NCBI GenBank assembly: GCA_963692995.1
Contig: OY843611.1
Location: 1,054,001-1,118,000 of the forward strand
Source: Bin87 sp963692995
GTDB taxonomy: Bacteria > Chloroflexota > Dehalococcoidia > Lucifugimonadales > UBA3495
Length of the DNA: 64,000 nucleotides
Direction: 5' to 3'
The position numbers were made by a program, and so were the translations under genes. The notes under the pieces were generated by a model, which was not told the origin of the DNA, did not search any database, and saw nothing but the letters and a program-made list of their open reading frames with translations. Every line of letters begins with the position of its first letter. The stretch's first letter is position 1. Below, piece by piece: positions 24,761 through 33,884 of this stretch.

Positions 24761-27700
24761 ATGAATTTTTCGGGAAATGGCGCCGGCCCGCATTTCTTTC
24801 GCGCTCCCGGACCATCCGTCCAGGTCGCCCGCGCTTTGCCCCCCCGCGCCGGCCAGCACACCCTCCTGGGCCTGGAATCGGCCCTGGCCTCCCTGCGCTA
24901 CCCCGAAAGCCGGTTCGCCTTCGAGATCTACGGACAAGACGGACAAATCTTCTACCTGGTCCGATCCGAAAACTACCCGCCCCTGCCCTACGTCCTCGCG
25001 TCCTGCTACCCCCAAGCCCAGTTCTCCGGCCTGGGCGACTACGCCGGCCGCGACCACGAAATGGCCCGCGACTGGCTTAGCCTCCGGCACGATGAACGAC
25101 AGCACGTCCTGCTGGGACACCTGGCCGCCGAACCCTATCTGCCGCTGAAAAGCTGCGACGACCAGGGCCTTCGACAAGGCGAGGTTGACCCCTTGGCTTC
25201 CATCCTCGGCTACCTCGCCGCCGTCAGTCGCGGCGGCCGTCGCGTCGGGGTTCGTCTCCTGTTCCGTCCCGCGCCGTCGGACTGGGGCGCCGCCTGGCAG
25301 CGCAACTTGCAACGCCGTCTGGACCGCCAGGACTTGTCCACTGCTCCCACCGCTCCCGCCGCCGGACGCGCTGCCGACGCCGGCTTTCTCGAAAGCGTTC
25401 CCATCTGGGCCTGGCTGGCGCTGGCCGGCGCCGGCGGCCTGGGCTACCTCAACTGGCTATTGATCCAGCAGCAAAACTACCTGGCCGCCGCCGGCGCCGA
25501 TGCCGCCGCCCTGACCCTCAGCGCCGGCAGCGTCTTCCTCTACCGACGCCTTTTCGGCAAGCCCGCAACCCGTCAGTATTTCGATGAGCAAATGGTCGCG
25601 GATAAACTGGCTTCCCTGGGCTTCATAACCGAACTCCAGCTGACCGCTTTCCTGCCGGCCCAAGAAGGCGACGCCATCGCCCAAGACCTGCTCAACGGAC
25701 TGGCTGCCGCCTACGTTCAGTTCGATCACTCCGCCGGCAACCGCTGGCGCTGGAGCCGGCGCCGCACCCTCAAAACCCCCACGCAGCAGCTGCTAACTTC
25801 CGAACCGGCGCCCCCGCTGCTCGGCTTTCAACCCCTCGACAAGCGCCGCGCCCACCGCTCCATACTGTCCCCCCGCGAACTGGCTACCCTCTGGCACCTG
25901 CCCCTGGGCGAGTCCGAAGTTGCCGCGATGCCCCGCGCCGCCGCCCGGCAGCTCCGTCCCTACCTGCTGGGCGTGGATGACGGCCCCCTGGTCGGACACG
26001 TGGTGGGTTCCGACGCTCCCGTGCGCGTGTCCGACGCCGCCCTGCGCCGGCATATGCTCCTGCTGGGCAAGTCCGGGATGGGCAAGTCCACCTTTCTCAA
26101 GCACATCTTGCAAGGCAAGTTTCAGGCGAAAGCCCGCGGCGAGGATAGCGACGCTATCGTGGTGGTCGATCCCCACGCCGACCTGATCGCCGACCTCATG
26201 CCCCTGGTGCCGCCGGAAATCGCCCATCTCACCCGTCTCATCGACATCGGACGCGAAGACCGGGCGCCGGCCATCAATCTCATCGACCCGGACCGCTTCG
26301 CCGACCGCGACCGCTGCATCGCCAGCATCGTCGATACCCTGCGCTTTCTCTCCGGCGTCGCCTGGGGACCGCGCATGCAGGCGATTTTCGATCACGGCCT
26401 GAAGGGTTTGTATGAGTACAACGCGCACCCGGATACGCCCTATCAGCAGCGCTTGACCCTGCTGGACCTGCTGCCTCTGCTGGCCGGCGCCGAACCCGCG
26501 CCAGCGGCGGCGGCGGCTAGTAGCGGCGGCCGCGGCCGACGGCCGCCGCCGGCGGCGCCCTCCGCTTTTCAGCAGCAAGTCCTGGCCCGCGTCAGCGATC
26601 CCGAAGTCCTGGCCTGGTTCCGCCGCTTTCAGGGCTGGAGCGATCAACTGCGCTCGGAAGCCCTCGCTCCCGTAGAAACCCGCATCAGCGCCTTCGCTTC
26701 CGACGTCCGCGCCAGAGGCGTTCTGGGCCAGTGGGAAACTACCGTCTCCTTCAGCGATGCCCTGCGGGAGGGCCAGATCATTCTGGTCAACCCGGCCAGC
26801 GGCGTGGTTGGCCCCTGGGTCTCCGCGCTGCTGGGCAGCACCGTGGTCGGCCTGCTGGATTCCGCGCTACGGGAACAGGAAAAACTGCCTCCGGACCAGC
26901 GCAAGCGCTGTCTGCTGGTCGCCGACGAATTTCATACTATCGTCGGCGCCAACTGGGAAGAACTTCTGGCCGGCATCCGCAAGTACGGTTGTGCTGTTTT
27001 ATTGGCAACGCAAAGCATGGCCCGGCTGGATACCCCGGAACGTAACCTCAAGGACGGCGTGCTGGCGAATGTCGGCGGCATTGTTTGCTACCAGATGTCC
27101 GGGGGCGACGCCCGCATTATCGCCGATCAAGTCGGCCGCGAATCGGGCATTACCGAAACGGATCTGGTCAGCCTTGACCCCTATTACGCCTACGTCAAAC
27201 TGACGACGGGCGAGTCCAGCCTGCCGCCCTTCGCCATTCGCACCCGGGAGCCGGACGCCGGCGACCCGGCGGCGGCGCAGCTGATCATCGACGGCTTGCC
27301 TAATTACACCAGGGATCGCCGGGAGTCGCTGGCGGCCATTGCCCGCCGCATGGCCGAACACGAAGGCTTTCCGCTGCCGGCCGAGGCCGGCGCGACCGGC
27401 GCGGCGGCGGCCGGTTCCGATAGGGCCGGCGGCGGTGCCGGCGCGGCGCCGGAAGGAACCCGACTGCGCGGCGTGGCGGAAGATGCCGTAGCCGCCAGCC
27501 AGCTGGACGAAACCACTCTGGCGATGATCCAGCGCCATCTTCACGATCCCGGAGTCCAGGCGGTGTTTGACGCCGGCCTGAAAGGCCGGGTCAACAGCCT
27601 GGTCGCCCAGGGTCGTCGGGAGGACCGGGAGCGCATTCGCCAGGAAGAACGGGAGCGGGCGCAACGGGAGCGGCCGGCGGCCGGAACGCCGTCAGCCGCG

Positions 27701-27892
27701 CCGGAACCGGCGGCCCCGGAACCGCCCGCGCCGGAACGGGCCGCCCCGCCGTCGGAACCAACCGCGGAACCGGCCGACATCTTCCCGCCGCTACCACCCG
27801 AACCGCCAGCGCCGCCGGTTGAACCGGAACCCGAATCGGCTCCCGCTTTACCTTTCAATCGCGGCCGCAGCCGCATGGGCAAACGCGGCTGA
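24761..27892 (+). CDS. HerA/TraD-like T4SS DNA-translocating ATPase (coupling-protein type)
   Basis: A 1,043-residue ATPase. The N-terminal 200 residues have FEIYGQDGQIFYLVRSENYP and related strands found in conjugation ATPases. Residues 200-270 hold two hydrophobic segments (WAWLALAGAGGLGYLNWLLI and ALTLSAGSVFLYRRLF). The motor domain has Walker A GKSGMGKS at 436-443, IVVVDPHADLIADLM, and Walker B LLVADEFH with Asp722-Glu723. CAVLLATQSMARLD follows (the sensor-like ATQ motif of TraD, TraG and VirB4 proteins). The C-terminal 200 residues are proline- and glutamate-rich. It probably pumps DNA through the conjugation channel; a VirB4-like role is the alternative. No clear ribosome site precedes ATG 24761, but the frame opens close to it. 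Confidence 0.82.
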   Translation: MNFSGNGAGPHFFRAPGPSVQVARALPPRAGQHTLLGLESALASLRYPESRFAFEIYGQDGQIFYLVRSENYPPLPYVLASCYPQAQFSGLGDYAGRDHEMARDWLSLRHDERQHVLLGHLAAEPYLPLKSCDDQGLRQGEVDPLASILGYLAAVSRGGRRVGVRLLFRPAPSDWGAAWQRNLQRRLDRQDLSTAPTAPAAGRAADAGFLESVPIWAWLALAGAGGLGYLNWLLIQQQNYLAAAGADAAALTLSAGSVFLYRRLFGKPATRQYFDEQMVADKLASLGFITELQLTAFLPAQEGDAIAQDLLNGLAAAYVQFDHSAGNRWRWSRRRTLKTPTQQLLTSEPAPPLLGFQPLDKRRAHRSILSPRELATLWHLPLGESEVAAMPRAAARQLRPYLLGVDDGPLVGHVVGSDAPVRVSDAALRRHMLLLGKSGMGKSTFLKHILQGKFQAKARGEDSDAIVVVDPHADLIADLMPLVPPEIAHLTRLIDIGREDRAPAINLIDPDRFADRDRCIASIVDTLRFLSGVAWGPRMQAIFDHGLKGLYEYNAHPDTPYQQRLTLLDLLPLLAGAEPAPAAAAASSGGRGRRPPPAAPSAFQQQVLARVSDPEVLAWFRRFQGWSDQLRSEALAPVETRISAFASDVRARGVLGQWETTVSFSDALREGQIILVNPASGVVGPWVSALLGSTVVGLLDSALREQEKLPPDQRKRCLLVADEFHTIVGANWEELLAGIRKYGCAVLLATQSMARLDTPERNLKDGVLANVGGIVCYQMSGGDARIIADQVGRESGITETDLVSLDPYYAYVKLTTGESSLPPFAIRTREPDAGDPAAAQLIIDGLPNYTRDRRESLAAIARRMAEHEGFPLPAEAGATGAAAAGSDRAGGGAGAAPEGTRLRGVAEDAVAASQLDETTLAMIQRHLHDPGVQAVFDAGLKGRVNSLVAQGRREDRERIRQEERERAQRERPAAGTPSAAPEPAAPEPPAPERAAPPSEPTAEPADIFPPLPPEPPAPPVEPEPESAPALPFNRGRSRMGKRG

Positions 27893-27908
27893 ACTCCTGG
27901 AGCCAACC

Positions 27909-29453
27909 ATGATCGCCTCCCCCATTTCCCGTCCCGCCAGCGCCGCCGGTTCCGCCAGCCGCCGGCTCAGTCCGGCCGCCGCTCGATTAGCCGCCCTGCT
28001 CTGGCAAATGCCGCTGGCCTCCGCCGCCGACCTGGCCGATGTTTCCGGCGGCAGCCTCTCTTCCGCCTATGCCGCGCTTCAGGAACTGGAAAGCCTCGAA
28101 CTGGCCGGCTCCGCCCCCCTGGGCGCTTCCTGCCGCGTCGTCCGCCGCTACTGGCCCCAAGCCCCCGACGACGCCAGCGTTCCGCCGGACTGCTCCTATT
28201 ACCTGACCCGCGCCGCCCGCCGCAACCTGCTGGCCCGCCTGCCGGTCCTCGAATGGTTCTATCGCATTCCCGGCTACCTCAGCCGACAATCATCAACTTC
28301 CCCAATGACCGCCTTTGCCTGGCATACCGACTACCCTTGCGACGCCGCCGTGCAGTTTGACCAAGGCTGGGCCGCCCTCTTCTACGCCGGCGTCTGGCAG
28401 GACGCGCCCGCCCTGCGCCAGCGCCTGGCCCGGCTGGGGCCGGACCTGGCCGATTCCGCCGCCGACGGCGGCCCTTCCTGGCCGGGACTGTTCGTTTTTG
28501 TGGTTCCCGACGCCTGGCAGTCCGACCTGACCCAGGAAGTTGTCGTCGAATTCGGCCTGCAACACAACAGCATTATCTGCGACACTAACCGCGAACTGGT
28601 GTTCGGAACCGTCAATTGGGGTCTCAGCCGGGGCTGGCCCCGACGCCGCAAATACTACTCCGTGACCGCCGCCGATACCCGCGGCTGGCCCGACTTCCTT
28701 CGTCGCGCCGGCCAGACTAACGCCAACTCCCGCGGCGGCCTGGTCAGCCGCATCCTCGCTTTTTTGGAACAATGGCCCGGCGCCAGCTACAGCCAACTCC
28801 GCCGGCTCCTCGGCGGCAGCGGCAGCGCCGTCTCTATCGTTCTCGACAACATGCTCGCCGCCGACCTCCTGGTCAAAGTCCGCAGGGGTTATTACCCAAC
28901 CCGATCCAGCCTGCTCCGCGCCGCTCGCCGGGACCGGGTGCATCACCGCCTTCCCCAGTCTCGCCTGGGCAAGCCCGCCGCGCAACTCCGGCTGCAACGG
29001 CATGACCAGGGCGTCATTCGCCTGATCCAGTCCTTCGCCGACGCCGGCTGCCCCGTCGCTCCCGGCGGACGCGCCATCGACGACGCCGGGCCCCAGGGCA
29101 AACTCAACCCCGACGCCGTGATCCGCGTCGCCAGCCCCCACGGCTTCGGCTGGCACTACCTGGAGTACGAGCGCCGCGCCCGTTCCCCCGCTACCCTGGC
29201 TCACAAGCTGCGGAGCTATTTGATGCCGGCACGCGTTAACGATTGGCCCATCCTCTTTGTCGTGGACAAGCCGGCCGCCGAACCCCTCCTCTGGGAGGTC
29301 GGCCGCGGACTGCCCCTGCTGACCACTACCGCGGAACGGGCTTTTGCCGAACCTCCGGTTGACAACCCCGGCGTCTGGAGCAGCTTCGGCGTGCCGGCCA
29401 CGCTGCGCCGCGATCCGGCGGACCGCGACCGGCCATCCGCCGCCAAACCGTAA
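27909..29453 (+). CDS. Replication-relaxation-like winged-helix protein
   Basis: A 514-residue protein. The N-terminal winged helix reads LAALLWQMPLASAADLADVSGGSLSSAYAALQELESLEL, and a second one lies near residue 285 (ILAFLEQWPGASYSQLRRLLG...VLDNMLAADLLVKVRRGYY). The C-terminal part has LNPDAVIRVASPHGFGWHYLEYERRARSPATLAHKLRSYL and PILFVVDKPAAEPLLWEVG. This is the pattern of the replication-relaxation family (PDA...EhDrgt...K...Y), a group with a nuclease-like core found on plasmids and ICEs. The ATG at 27909 follows CTGGAG by eight bases; the frame is open further upstream, but only inside the ATPase gene. It is probably in one operon with that ATPase. Confidence 0.7.
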   Translation: MIASPISRPASAAGSASRRLSPAAARLAALLWQMPLASAADLADVSGGSLSSAYAALQELESLELAGSAPLGASCRVVRRYWPQAPDDASVPPDCSYYLTRAARRNLLARLPVLEWFYRIPGYLSRQSSTSPMTAFAWHTDYPCDAAVQFDQGWAALFYAGVWQDAPALRQRLARLGPDLADSAADGGPSWPGLFVFVVPDAWQSDLTQEVVVEFGLQHNSIICDTNRELVFGTVNWGLSRGWPRRRKYYSVTAADTRGWPDFLRRAGQTNANSRGGLVSRILAFLEQWPGASYSQLRRLLGGSGSAVSIVLDNMLAADLLVKVRRGYYPTRSSLLRAARRDRVHHRLPQSRLGKPAAQLRLQRHDQGVIRLIQSFADAGCPVAPGGRAIDDAGPQGKLNPDAVIRVASPHGFGWHYLEYERRARSPATLAHKLRSYLMPARVNDWPILFVVDKPAAEPLLWEVGRGLPLLTTTAERAFAEPPVDNPGVWSSFGVPATLRRDPADRDRPSAAKP

Positions 29454-29473
29454 TGACAACTCAGGAGGCAGTG

Positions 29474-29755
29474 ATGTCCGAGATGGATCACAAGCAGGAC
29501 CGGCAGCGGCTGGTTCAGTCCGTCGCCATGCGCCGGCTGAAGCGACTGATGGATATTTGGAACGACGCCAACTGCGTTATCGTGCTGGACCTGAAGGGTC
29601 AGCGCATCGGCTGGCGCGCTTATCCCGTAGCGGCCTGGGAAGCAACTGATGCCTTTGACGCACCGCAAACCTTATGGATCAACATGGAAATCGTATCCGA
29701 CAATGACAACGCTGGGGCAACTCCCGCAACCGGCGGCGCCGCCGGTCCGGAATAA
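29474..29755 (+). CDS. Small unknown protein after the replication-relaxation-like gene
   Basis: A 93-residue protein starting MSEMDHKQDRQRLVQSVAMR, then LKRLMDIWNDANCVIVLDLKGQRIGWRAYPVAAW. AGGAGG six bases before ATG 29474 supports the start. The middle forms a likely alpha-beta unit, and the last 20 residues are a flexible tail rich in Ala, Gly and Thr. No family was recognised. It is the third gene of the plus-strand run and ends 40 bases before a large terminator hairpin. Confidence 0.7.
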   Translation: MSEMDHKQDRQRLVQSVAMRRLKRLMDIWNDANCVIVLDLKGQRIGWRAYPVAAWEATDAFDAPQTLWINMEIVSDNDNAGATPATGGAAGPE

Positions 29756-29795
29756 ACGCTGATGCAACGGCGGACGCCGGGCAAAGTCGCCGTCG

Positions 29796-29847
29796 CTGAA
29801 ATGCCAACGGCCCCAATCCTTCCGGATCGGGGCCGCTGCCATTTCAG
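29796..29847. terminator. Bidirectional terminator between convergent genes
   Basis: CTGAAATGCCAACGGCCCC with AATCC, a two-base turn, and its imperfect complement ending GCTGCCATTTCAG make a 24 bp inverted repeat with three mismatches. It lies exactly between the plus-strand gene ending at 29755 and the minus-strand gene ending at 29879. The T-tracts are short, so termination strength is unsure. Confidence 0.65.
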
Positions 29848-29878
29848 TCCCACAGTTGATAGGTCCATCCGGCTGCGC

Positions 29879-32584
29879 TTAGCCGTACAACGGTCCAAAC
29901 TCCGCGACGCTAACGCCGAAAATCCCCACCGGCGCGTCCGCAGTATTCCCCACGTCGCCCCGGTAGATCACCCGCTGGCCGACTAGCGTGTCGCTGCTTG
30001 CGCCGCCCCAGGCCACAACGCGGCCGTCGGCAGCGCAAAACCGCGCCGCCCCGGTATCGTCCGCGGTCACCCAGTAAGCCTTGTCCGCAATCAACGAGCC
30101 GTCCGGCTCCGTCGTGTAACCCGACAGCCAAGTCGGCTCCGCAACTCCGGAACCGTAAAAAGCCCGCAGCTCCGCTTCCGGCAAACTGAGCGCCGTCCGC
30201 TGCGCCGCAACGCTGAACTCAGCGTCTGGGCCTAACTGCGCAACCTGTAACGCGGCGACCCTCAGCCACGCCGCCAGGGTCTCCCCCGGCGCCGCGCCTA
30301 AAGTCGTCATCTCCTGGTTCCAGGCCAGCATTAACCGCCGCTCCAGCTCAACCGTTTCCCGGTCAATGGCCTCAGTCCGGTGCTTGCGCTTCGCCCAGGC
30401 CATCGTTTTCTGCCGATTAACCCGCGCTTTGCGACGCCAGGCTAAACTCCATAGCGCCCGCCGGTCTCCGTGGGCCAGGCGCGCCGACGCCAGCAGTTCC
30501 TCGGCCAACGGATGCGTCAGCCAGCGCAGCGGCCCGTTGCTGAGGCGCTGCCGCGCCAGCTGGGCCCGGCGCATGCGCCGTCCCGCCAACGCTCCCCCCT
30601 GCCGCAGTTCCGCGACCCGGGGATCCTCGGCGTAACGCGGCTGAAAAGGCCGCTCTACTCCGTAACGCTCCTGCCAGGCGGCCGCGATTACTTCCCAGCG
30701 CACCCGCAACGCCGGCCGCCAGGCCGACGCGCCCTGGGCAATCTTTTGGCAAATTACGTCCAATAGCCCGGCAATCACCGGCGCCGCGTCGCCTTCGCCC
30801 TTCGTGGTCGTATCCAGGATGTCCGAAAAGGACGTCTTGCTCTCCGCAGGATCAAACCAGCCGCAAGCCAGCAAAATGCTCTGCAAATGACAAGTCAACC
30901 CCGTTTGCCCGACCAAAGGCAGGTTCCGCGCCGTATTCGCCAGCTGTCGGTCTTCGTCCCAATCAAATTGCGTCGGCGCAACCGCCGCCGGATGATAAAC
31001 GTCCGCTTGCCGCGCCAAGTCCGGCCAAGCCGCCCCTTCCTGCCGCAATCCGTAAGCCCAAGCCCCGGTTCGCGCCATCAGCAAACGGGCGTCTTCCGAC
31101 GTCAAACGCTTCAGCAAGCTGCACCCCGGATCCCGGGGCAAACGCCAGATCAGCAGACGCCAGTCCGCCGGAGCGCGCTCCGTCAGTACCCACTCAACTC
31201 GGTCGTCGTTGTCGTGACCGCCCAGCAAAGCGCGGGCTGCGTCGTTCTCCGCCGCGTTGAATCCAATGCCGGCCAGCTGCGGCCCGCGCCAGCGCAAGCC
31301 AGCGTAACCGGCCGCCGGCGCTTCCTGCCCGACGTGGGTCGGACAATACAGATAAGCCGTGCCGCCCGCAAGCATCACGTTGGGAAAGTCCGGGTAATTA
31401 CGCCTTTCCAAACTCTTCTGTTGCCGCAAGCCCGGAGGCCGCAGCAGCGTCCACACCAGCGGACTGGCCCAGGGACTGCCACCGCCGGCTTCCAATGCCG
31501 TCAATAACGGCGTGTCCCGCTCCAGCCATTCCAGCCGACGCAGTACGTCCGCCTTTTCTCGCCAGGGCAAGTTCCAGTCGGTTTCCGACGGAGGCGCCAA
31601 CGCTTCCGCCAATTCTTCCCGGACTGCGCCAGTCGGCGCGTCCAGCAACTCCCGCAACCACGTCGTGTTTTCACACTGGCCTACTACGTTATGCACCGCG
31701 CTGATCTCAGCCGCGTCTAGGTGATGCAATACCGGCTCCTGACCCTGAAACCAGGACAAGGCCCGCAAACTGCCGCGGGGCCGCTTGGTCGGCGTCGCAT
31801 TTACGCTAATCAGCGTAACGCGATCCGAGGTCAGCTCACCGCGCACCGCGCAGGCGGCCGTTACCAGGTCGCAGTCGCCGTGGGGCCACTCCCGGTCCGG
31901 GATGATGATGTAGTTCCCTTTGATGTATTCCTCGCCGACGATTTTCAGTTGCAACTGGTCCGCGTGGTCAATCAGCGACTCCGCCACTCCGCTGCCGGTC
32001 AGCAGCGCCAGCGCAGCCCTTTCGCGGATCGCCCCGCCGCCGTCATCATGTTCCAGTTCCGCTTCGCTATAGCCGACGCGCAGATAATTGCCTTCGCCGA
32101 TCCATAACTCGCCGGGCGGCGACGGCCGCGGGGACAGCAACTGTCCGTGGGCCGTCGAAAGCAGACTGCCCAGCCGTTTGTTGGCTTGACTGCCCGGCGC
32201 GCCGCTTTTGATGCGGAGGCCGTAGTGGGCCGCCAGGCCGGCCGCGTCCAGATCGGCGTGTTCGCCCACGGCGATTACCCCGTGGCTGGCGTTAATTCGC
32301 GCCGCATAAACCCGCCGGTTCGCATCCTCGCCCAGCCAGGAGGCCAGGTCCGTCGGAATGGCTTCGGCGCAGTCCGGCGTTACCGTGATCAGCAGCGGGT
32401 GGCGAATGCCCCGCTCCGCCGCCATTTTGAAGAACATCGCGTTGTTATGCAGGCCGACGCTTCCCGACCACGTAGTAGTGAACCACGGGCCGGATACGGT
32501 CTTGACCAGCCCTTTCGCTACCATCTCCCAAAGGGGACGGCAGCGCAGCACCCATTTCAATTCCTCAGTTTTGATGATTTCCAT
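29879..32584 (-). CDS. Large protein of unknown function (901 residues)
   Basis: I do not recognise this protein. ATG 32584 is well placed behind AAAGGAG; the frame is open much further upstream, but only through a terminator and another gene. The N terminus (MEIIKTEELKWVLRCRPLWE) leads into LITVTPDCAEAIPTDLASWLG and ELWIGEGNYLRVGYSEAELE. Residues about 230-270 read VGEEYIKGNYIIIPDREWPH, then GDCDLVTAACAV. A D-rich spot, GGHDNDDRVEW, is near residue 470. The final third is rich in Arg/Trp helices (ALWSLAWRRKARVNRQKTMAWAK), and a small beta domain follows (SGYTTEPDGSLIADKAYWVT and VGQRVIYRGDV). There is no signal peptide or membrane helix. It is the largest unexplained gene of the element. Confidence 0.8.
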   Translation of the reverse strand: MEIIKTEELKWVLRCRPLWEMVAKGLVKTVSGPWFTTTWSGSVGLHNNAMFFKMAAERGIRHPLLITVTPDCAEAIPTDLASWLGEDANRRVYAARINASHGVIAVGEHADLDAAGLAAHYGLRIKSGAPGSQANKRLGSLLSTAHGQLLSPRPSPPGELWIGEGNYLRVGYSEAELEHDDGGGAIRERAALALLTGSGVAESLIDHADQLQLKIVGEEYIKGNYIIIPDREWPHGDCDLVTAACAVRGELTSDRVTLISVNATPTKRPRGSLRALSWFQGQEPVLHHLDAAEISAVHNVVGQCENTTWLRELLDAPTGAVREELAEALAPPSETDWNLPWREKADVLRRLEWLERDTPLLTALEAGGGSPWASPLVWTLLRPPGLRQQKSLERRNYPDFPNVMLAGGTAYLYCPTHVGQEAPAAGYAGLRWRGPQLAGIGFNAAENDAARALLGGHDNDDRVEWVLTERAPADWRLLIWRLPRDPGCSLLKRLTSEDARLLMARTGAWAYGLRQEGAAWPDLARQADVYHPAAVAPTQFDWDEDRQLANTARNLPLVGQTGLTCHLQSILLACGWFDPAESKTSFSDILDTTTKGEGDAAPVIAGLLDVICQKIAQGASAWRPALRVRWEVIAAAWQERYGVERPFQPRYAEDPRVAELRQGGALAGRRMRRAQLARQRLSNGPLRWLTHPLAEELLASARLAHGDRRALWSLAWRRKARVNRQKTMAWAKRKHRTEAIDRETVELERRLMLAWNQEMTTLGAAPGETLAAWLRVAALQVAQLGPDAEFSVAAQRTALSLPEAELRAFYGSGVAEPTWLSGYTTEPDGSLIADKAYWVTADDTGAARFCAADGRVVAWGGASSDTLVGQRVIYRGDVGNTADAPVGIFGVSVAEFGPLYG

Positions 32585-32595
32585 TTTTCGGCTCC

Positions 32596-32614
32596 TTTTA
32601 CGGCGACCGTAAAA
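32596..32614 (-). promoter_or_regulatory. Hairpin directly before the ribosome site of the 901-residue gene
   Basis: TTTTACGG and CCGTAAAA form a perfect 8 bp stem around a three-base loop. On the minus strand its 3' arm runs straight into the AGGAG ribosome site of the gene that starts at 32584. It could control translation or be the start of the mRNA left after the terminator just upstream. Confidence 0.55.
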
Positions 32615-32646
32615 AAATGAGACCGCAGCTTTACCGCCGCGGTCTC
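32610..32646 (-). terminator. Intrinsic terminator of the small membrane protein gene
   Basis: On the minus strand GAGACCGC and GCGGTCTC form an 8 bp stem followed by ATTTTTTTA. It comes 60 bases after the stop of the gene 33018-32707 and just ahead of the 901-residue gene. Confidence 0.85.
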
Positions 32647-32706
32647 CGTTTGTTGGGTTGACTGGTGTTGGGTGGGTTGGGTTGGGTTGTATTGGCCGGG
32701 GTGAGA

Positions 32707-33018
32707 TCAGCGGGGCAGCGGCGCCGGGATCAGCTGCTGATCCCGTTCCCACTGCTGCGCTTGCCGTTCCGCTTTTCCCGCGTTCCAGTTTCCGATTATT
32801 CCCGCCGCGCCAAATTGCAGGGCGGGCAGCGCCACCAGAAACAGGAGCAGCGCAATGAATACGCGACGCTTGCCGTTGCGCCGGAATAGCTTCCAGCACA
32901 ACCAGCCCAGCGGCCGCAGCGCAAGGCGCAAGACCCCGCCGACTAGGCGCGGCAAACGCCCCGCGTTGACGGTTAAGCCCCACAAAATGAGGCGGATGAT
33001 AGATAGGATTGGTGACAT
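32707..33018 (-). CDS. Small basic membrane protein
   Basis: A 103-residue protein that begins MSPILSIIRLILWGLTV. Residues about 50-78 form one strong membrane helix (VFIALLLFLVALPALQFGAAGII) flanked by the basic KLFRRNGKRR. The end is hydrophilic (KAERQAQQWERDQQL). GGAG lies eight bases before ATG 33018. No family was recognised. It sits between an unknown 230-residue gene and a terminator. Confidence 0.65.
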   Translation of the reverse strand: MSPILSIIRLILWGLTVNAGRLPRLVGGVLRLALRPLGWLCWKLFRRNGKRRVFIALLLFLVALPALQFGAAGIIGNWNAGKAERQAQQWERDQQLIPAPLPR

Positions 33019-33070
33019 GACGGTTCTCCAGACTGCTGACAGTTCAATTGGTTCGCGCCGCGACCGTTCC

Positions 33071-33763
33071 TTACAGAATCACGCCGCCTGCGGCTTTCGG
33101 TTCCGGCGGGGACGCCACGGACTGCGCCGGCAGACGAAAGAAGCGCCGCAGGCCAGCCTCGACTCCCCACGACGATTTTTCGCCGACGTAACGACGCAGC
33201 GCTTTGCGCTCCTCACGACAAATCCGATCCTTTACCCGGCGCAGTTTCGCCGGCATGCGGGATCCGGCCTTGGGATCGTGCATGGAACGCAATGCCGCGC
33301 TGAGCAATCCTTGCGCCAGTTCCATTCTGCGCTCTTCCGATAAGTCTGCAACCTGGCCGCAGTGATACAAACTGGACCAAATCTCGCCCTGCCGGTTTTT
33401 CCAGCCGGGCAGCGCGATGCCGTCCAGCAGATCGCTGTTCTGTTTCACTTCGCTGACGCTGAACTCCCCCAGCGGCCCGAAACCGTCGGATACCCGACGG
33501 CGAACTCCGGGGGACAGCGTGATCAGCCGGCCGTCCGCCACGCAGACTTCCGGATGAACCGTCGAAAGGAAAGGGGTTTCCCAGAGGGCCGCGATCAGTC
33601 CCAGGGGGCTGACCGCAAGCGCTTGCTCCACCAGGCAATCCCGAACCAGCCAGCGCTGGCCGGTTAGCGTAACCGCCGTGGTCGGCGCCGCCGCTATCCG
33701 GTCGGGATAGTCGGAACTGATGATCTCCTGTTCCAGCATTCGGTCAAAGTTCCAGCGGTTCAT
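33071..33763 (-). CDS. Unknown 230-residue protein
   Basis: Starts MNRWNFDRMLEQEIISSDYP behind AGAGGAG, seven bases from ATG 33763. The middle is rich in beta strands (VTLTGQRWLVRDCLVEQAL, TVHPEVCVADGRLITLSPG). The C-terminal part is basic (LRRVKDRICREERKALRRYV), suggesting nucleic-acid contact. No signal peptide, membrane helix or metal site is visible. No family was recognised. It lies in a run of minus-strand genes, several of which have their own terminator. Confidence 0.7.
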   Translation of the reverse strand: MNRWNFDRMLEQEIISSDYPDRIAAAPTTAVTLTGQRWLVRDCLVEQALAVSPLGLIAALWETPFLSTVHPEVCVADGRLITLSPGVRRRVSDGFGPLGEFSVSEVKQNSDLLDGIALPGWKNRQGEIWSSLYHCGQVADLSEERRMELAQGLLSAALRSMHDPKAGSRMPAKLRRVKDRICREERKALRRYVGEKSSWGVEAGLRRFFRLPAQSVASPPEPKAAGGVIL

Positions 33764-33884
33764 CGCTTTACTCCTCTTGATAGTCGGCAGCCGGCCCCGA
33801 AACCCCCAGGGGCCGGAGCCGGCTGCAATGACCCGTAATCAGCGCGGGCCGCGCTCGGTTGTCAGTCAGGCCACGGGTTTCCGC

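Noticed and set aside
24761..27892. Assignment of the large ATPase as VirB4
   Set aside because: The motor motifs fit HerA, TraD and VirB4 alike; the two membrane segments before the motor and the DPHADL motif fit a coupling-type protein better, though not decisively.
29796..29847. Long inverted repeat considered as insertion-sequence end or attachment site
   Set aside because: It sits exactly between convergent stop codons with a tiny loop, so a bidirectional terminator explains it better.
29879..32584. Possible RNA-polymerase-like double-psi barrel in the 901-residue protein (IKGNYIIIPDREWPHGD, later GGHDNDD)
   Set aside because: No DxDGD catalytic motif at a fitting distance; resemblance is too slight without a structure model.
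32585..32983. Longer form (1,034 residues) of the large unknown protein
   Set aside because: The extension crosses a terminator and the end of the small membrane protein gene; ATG 32584 has a strong ribosome site.
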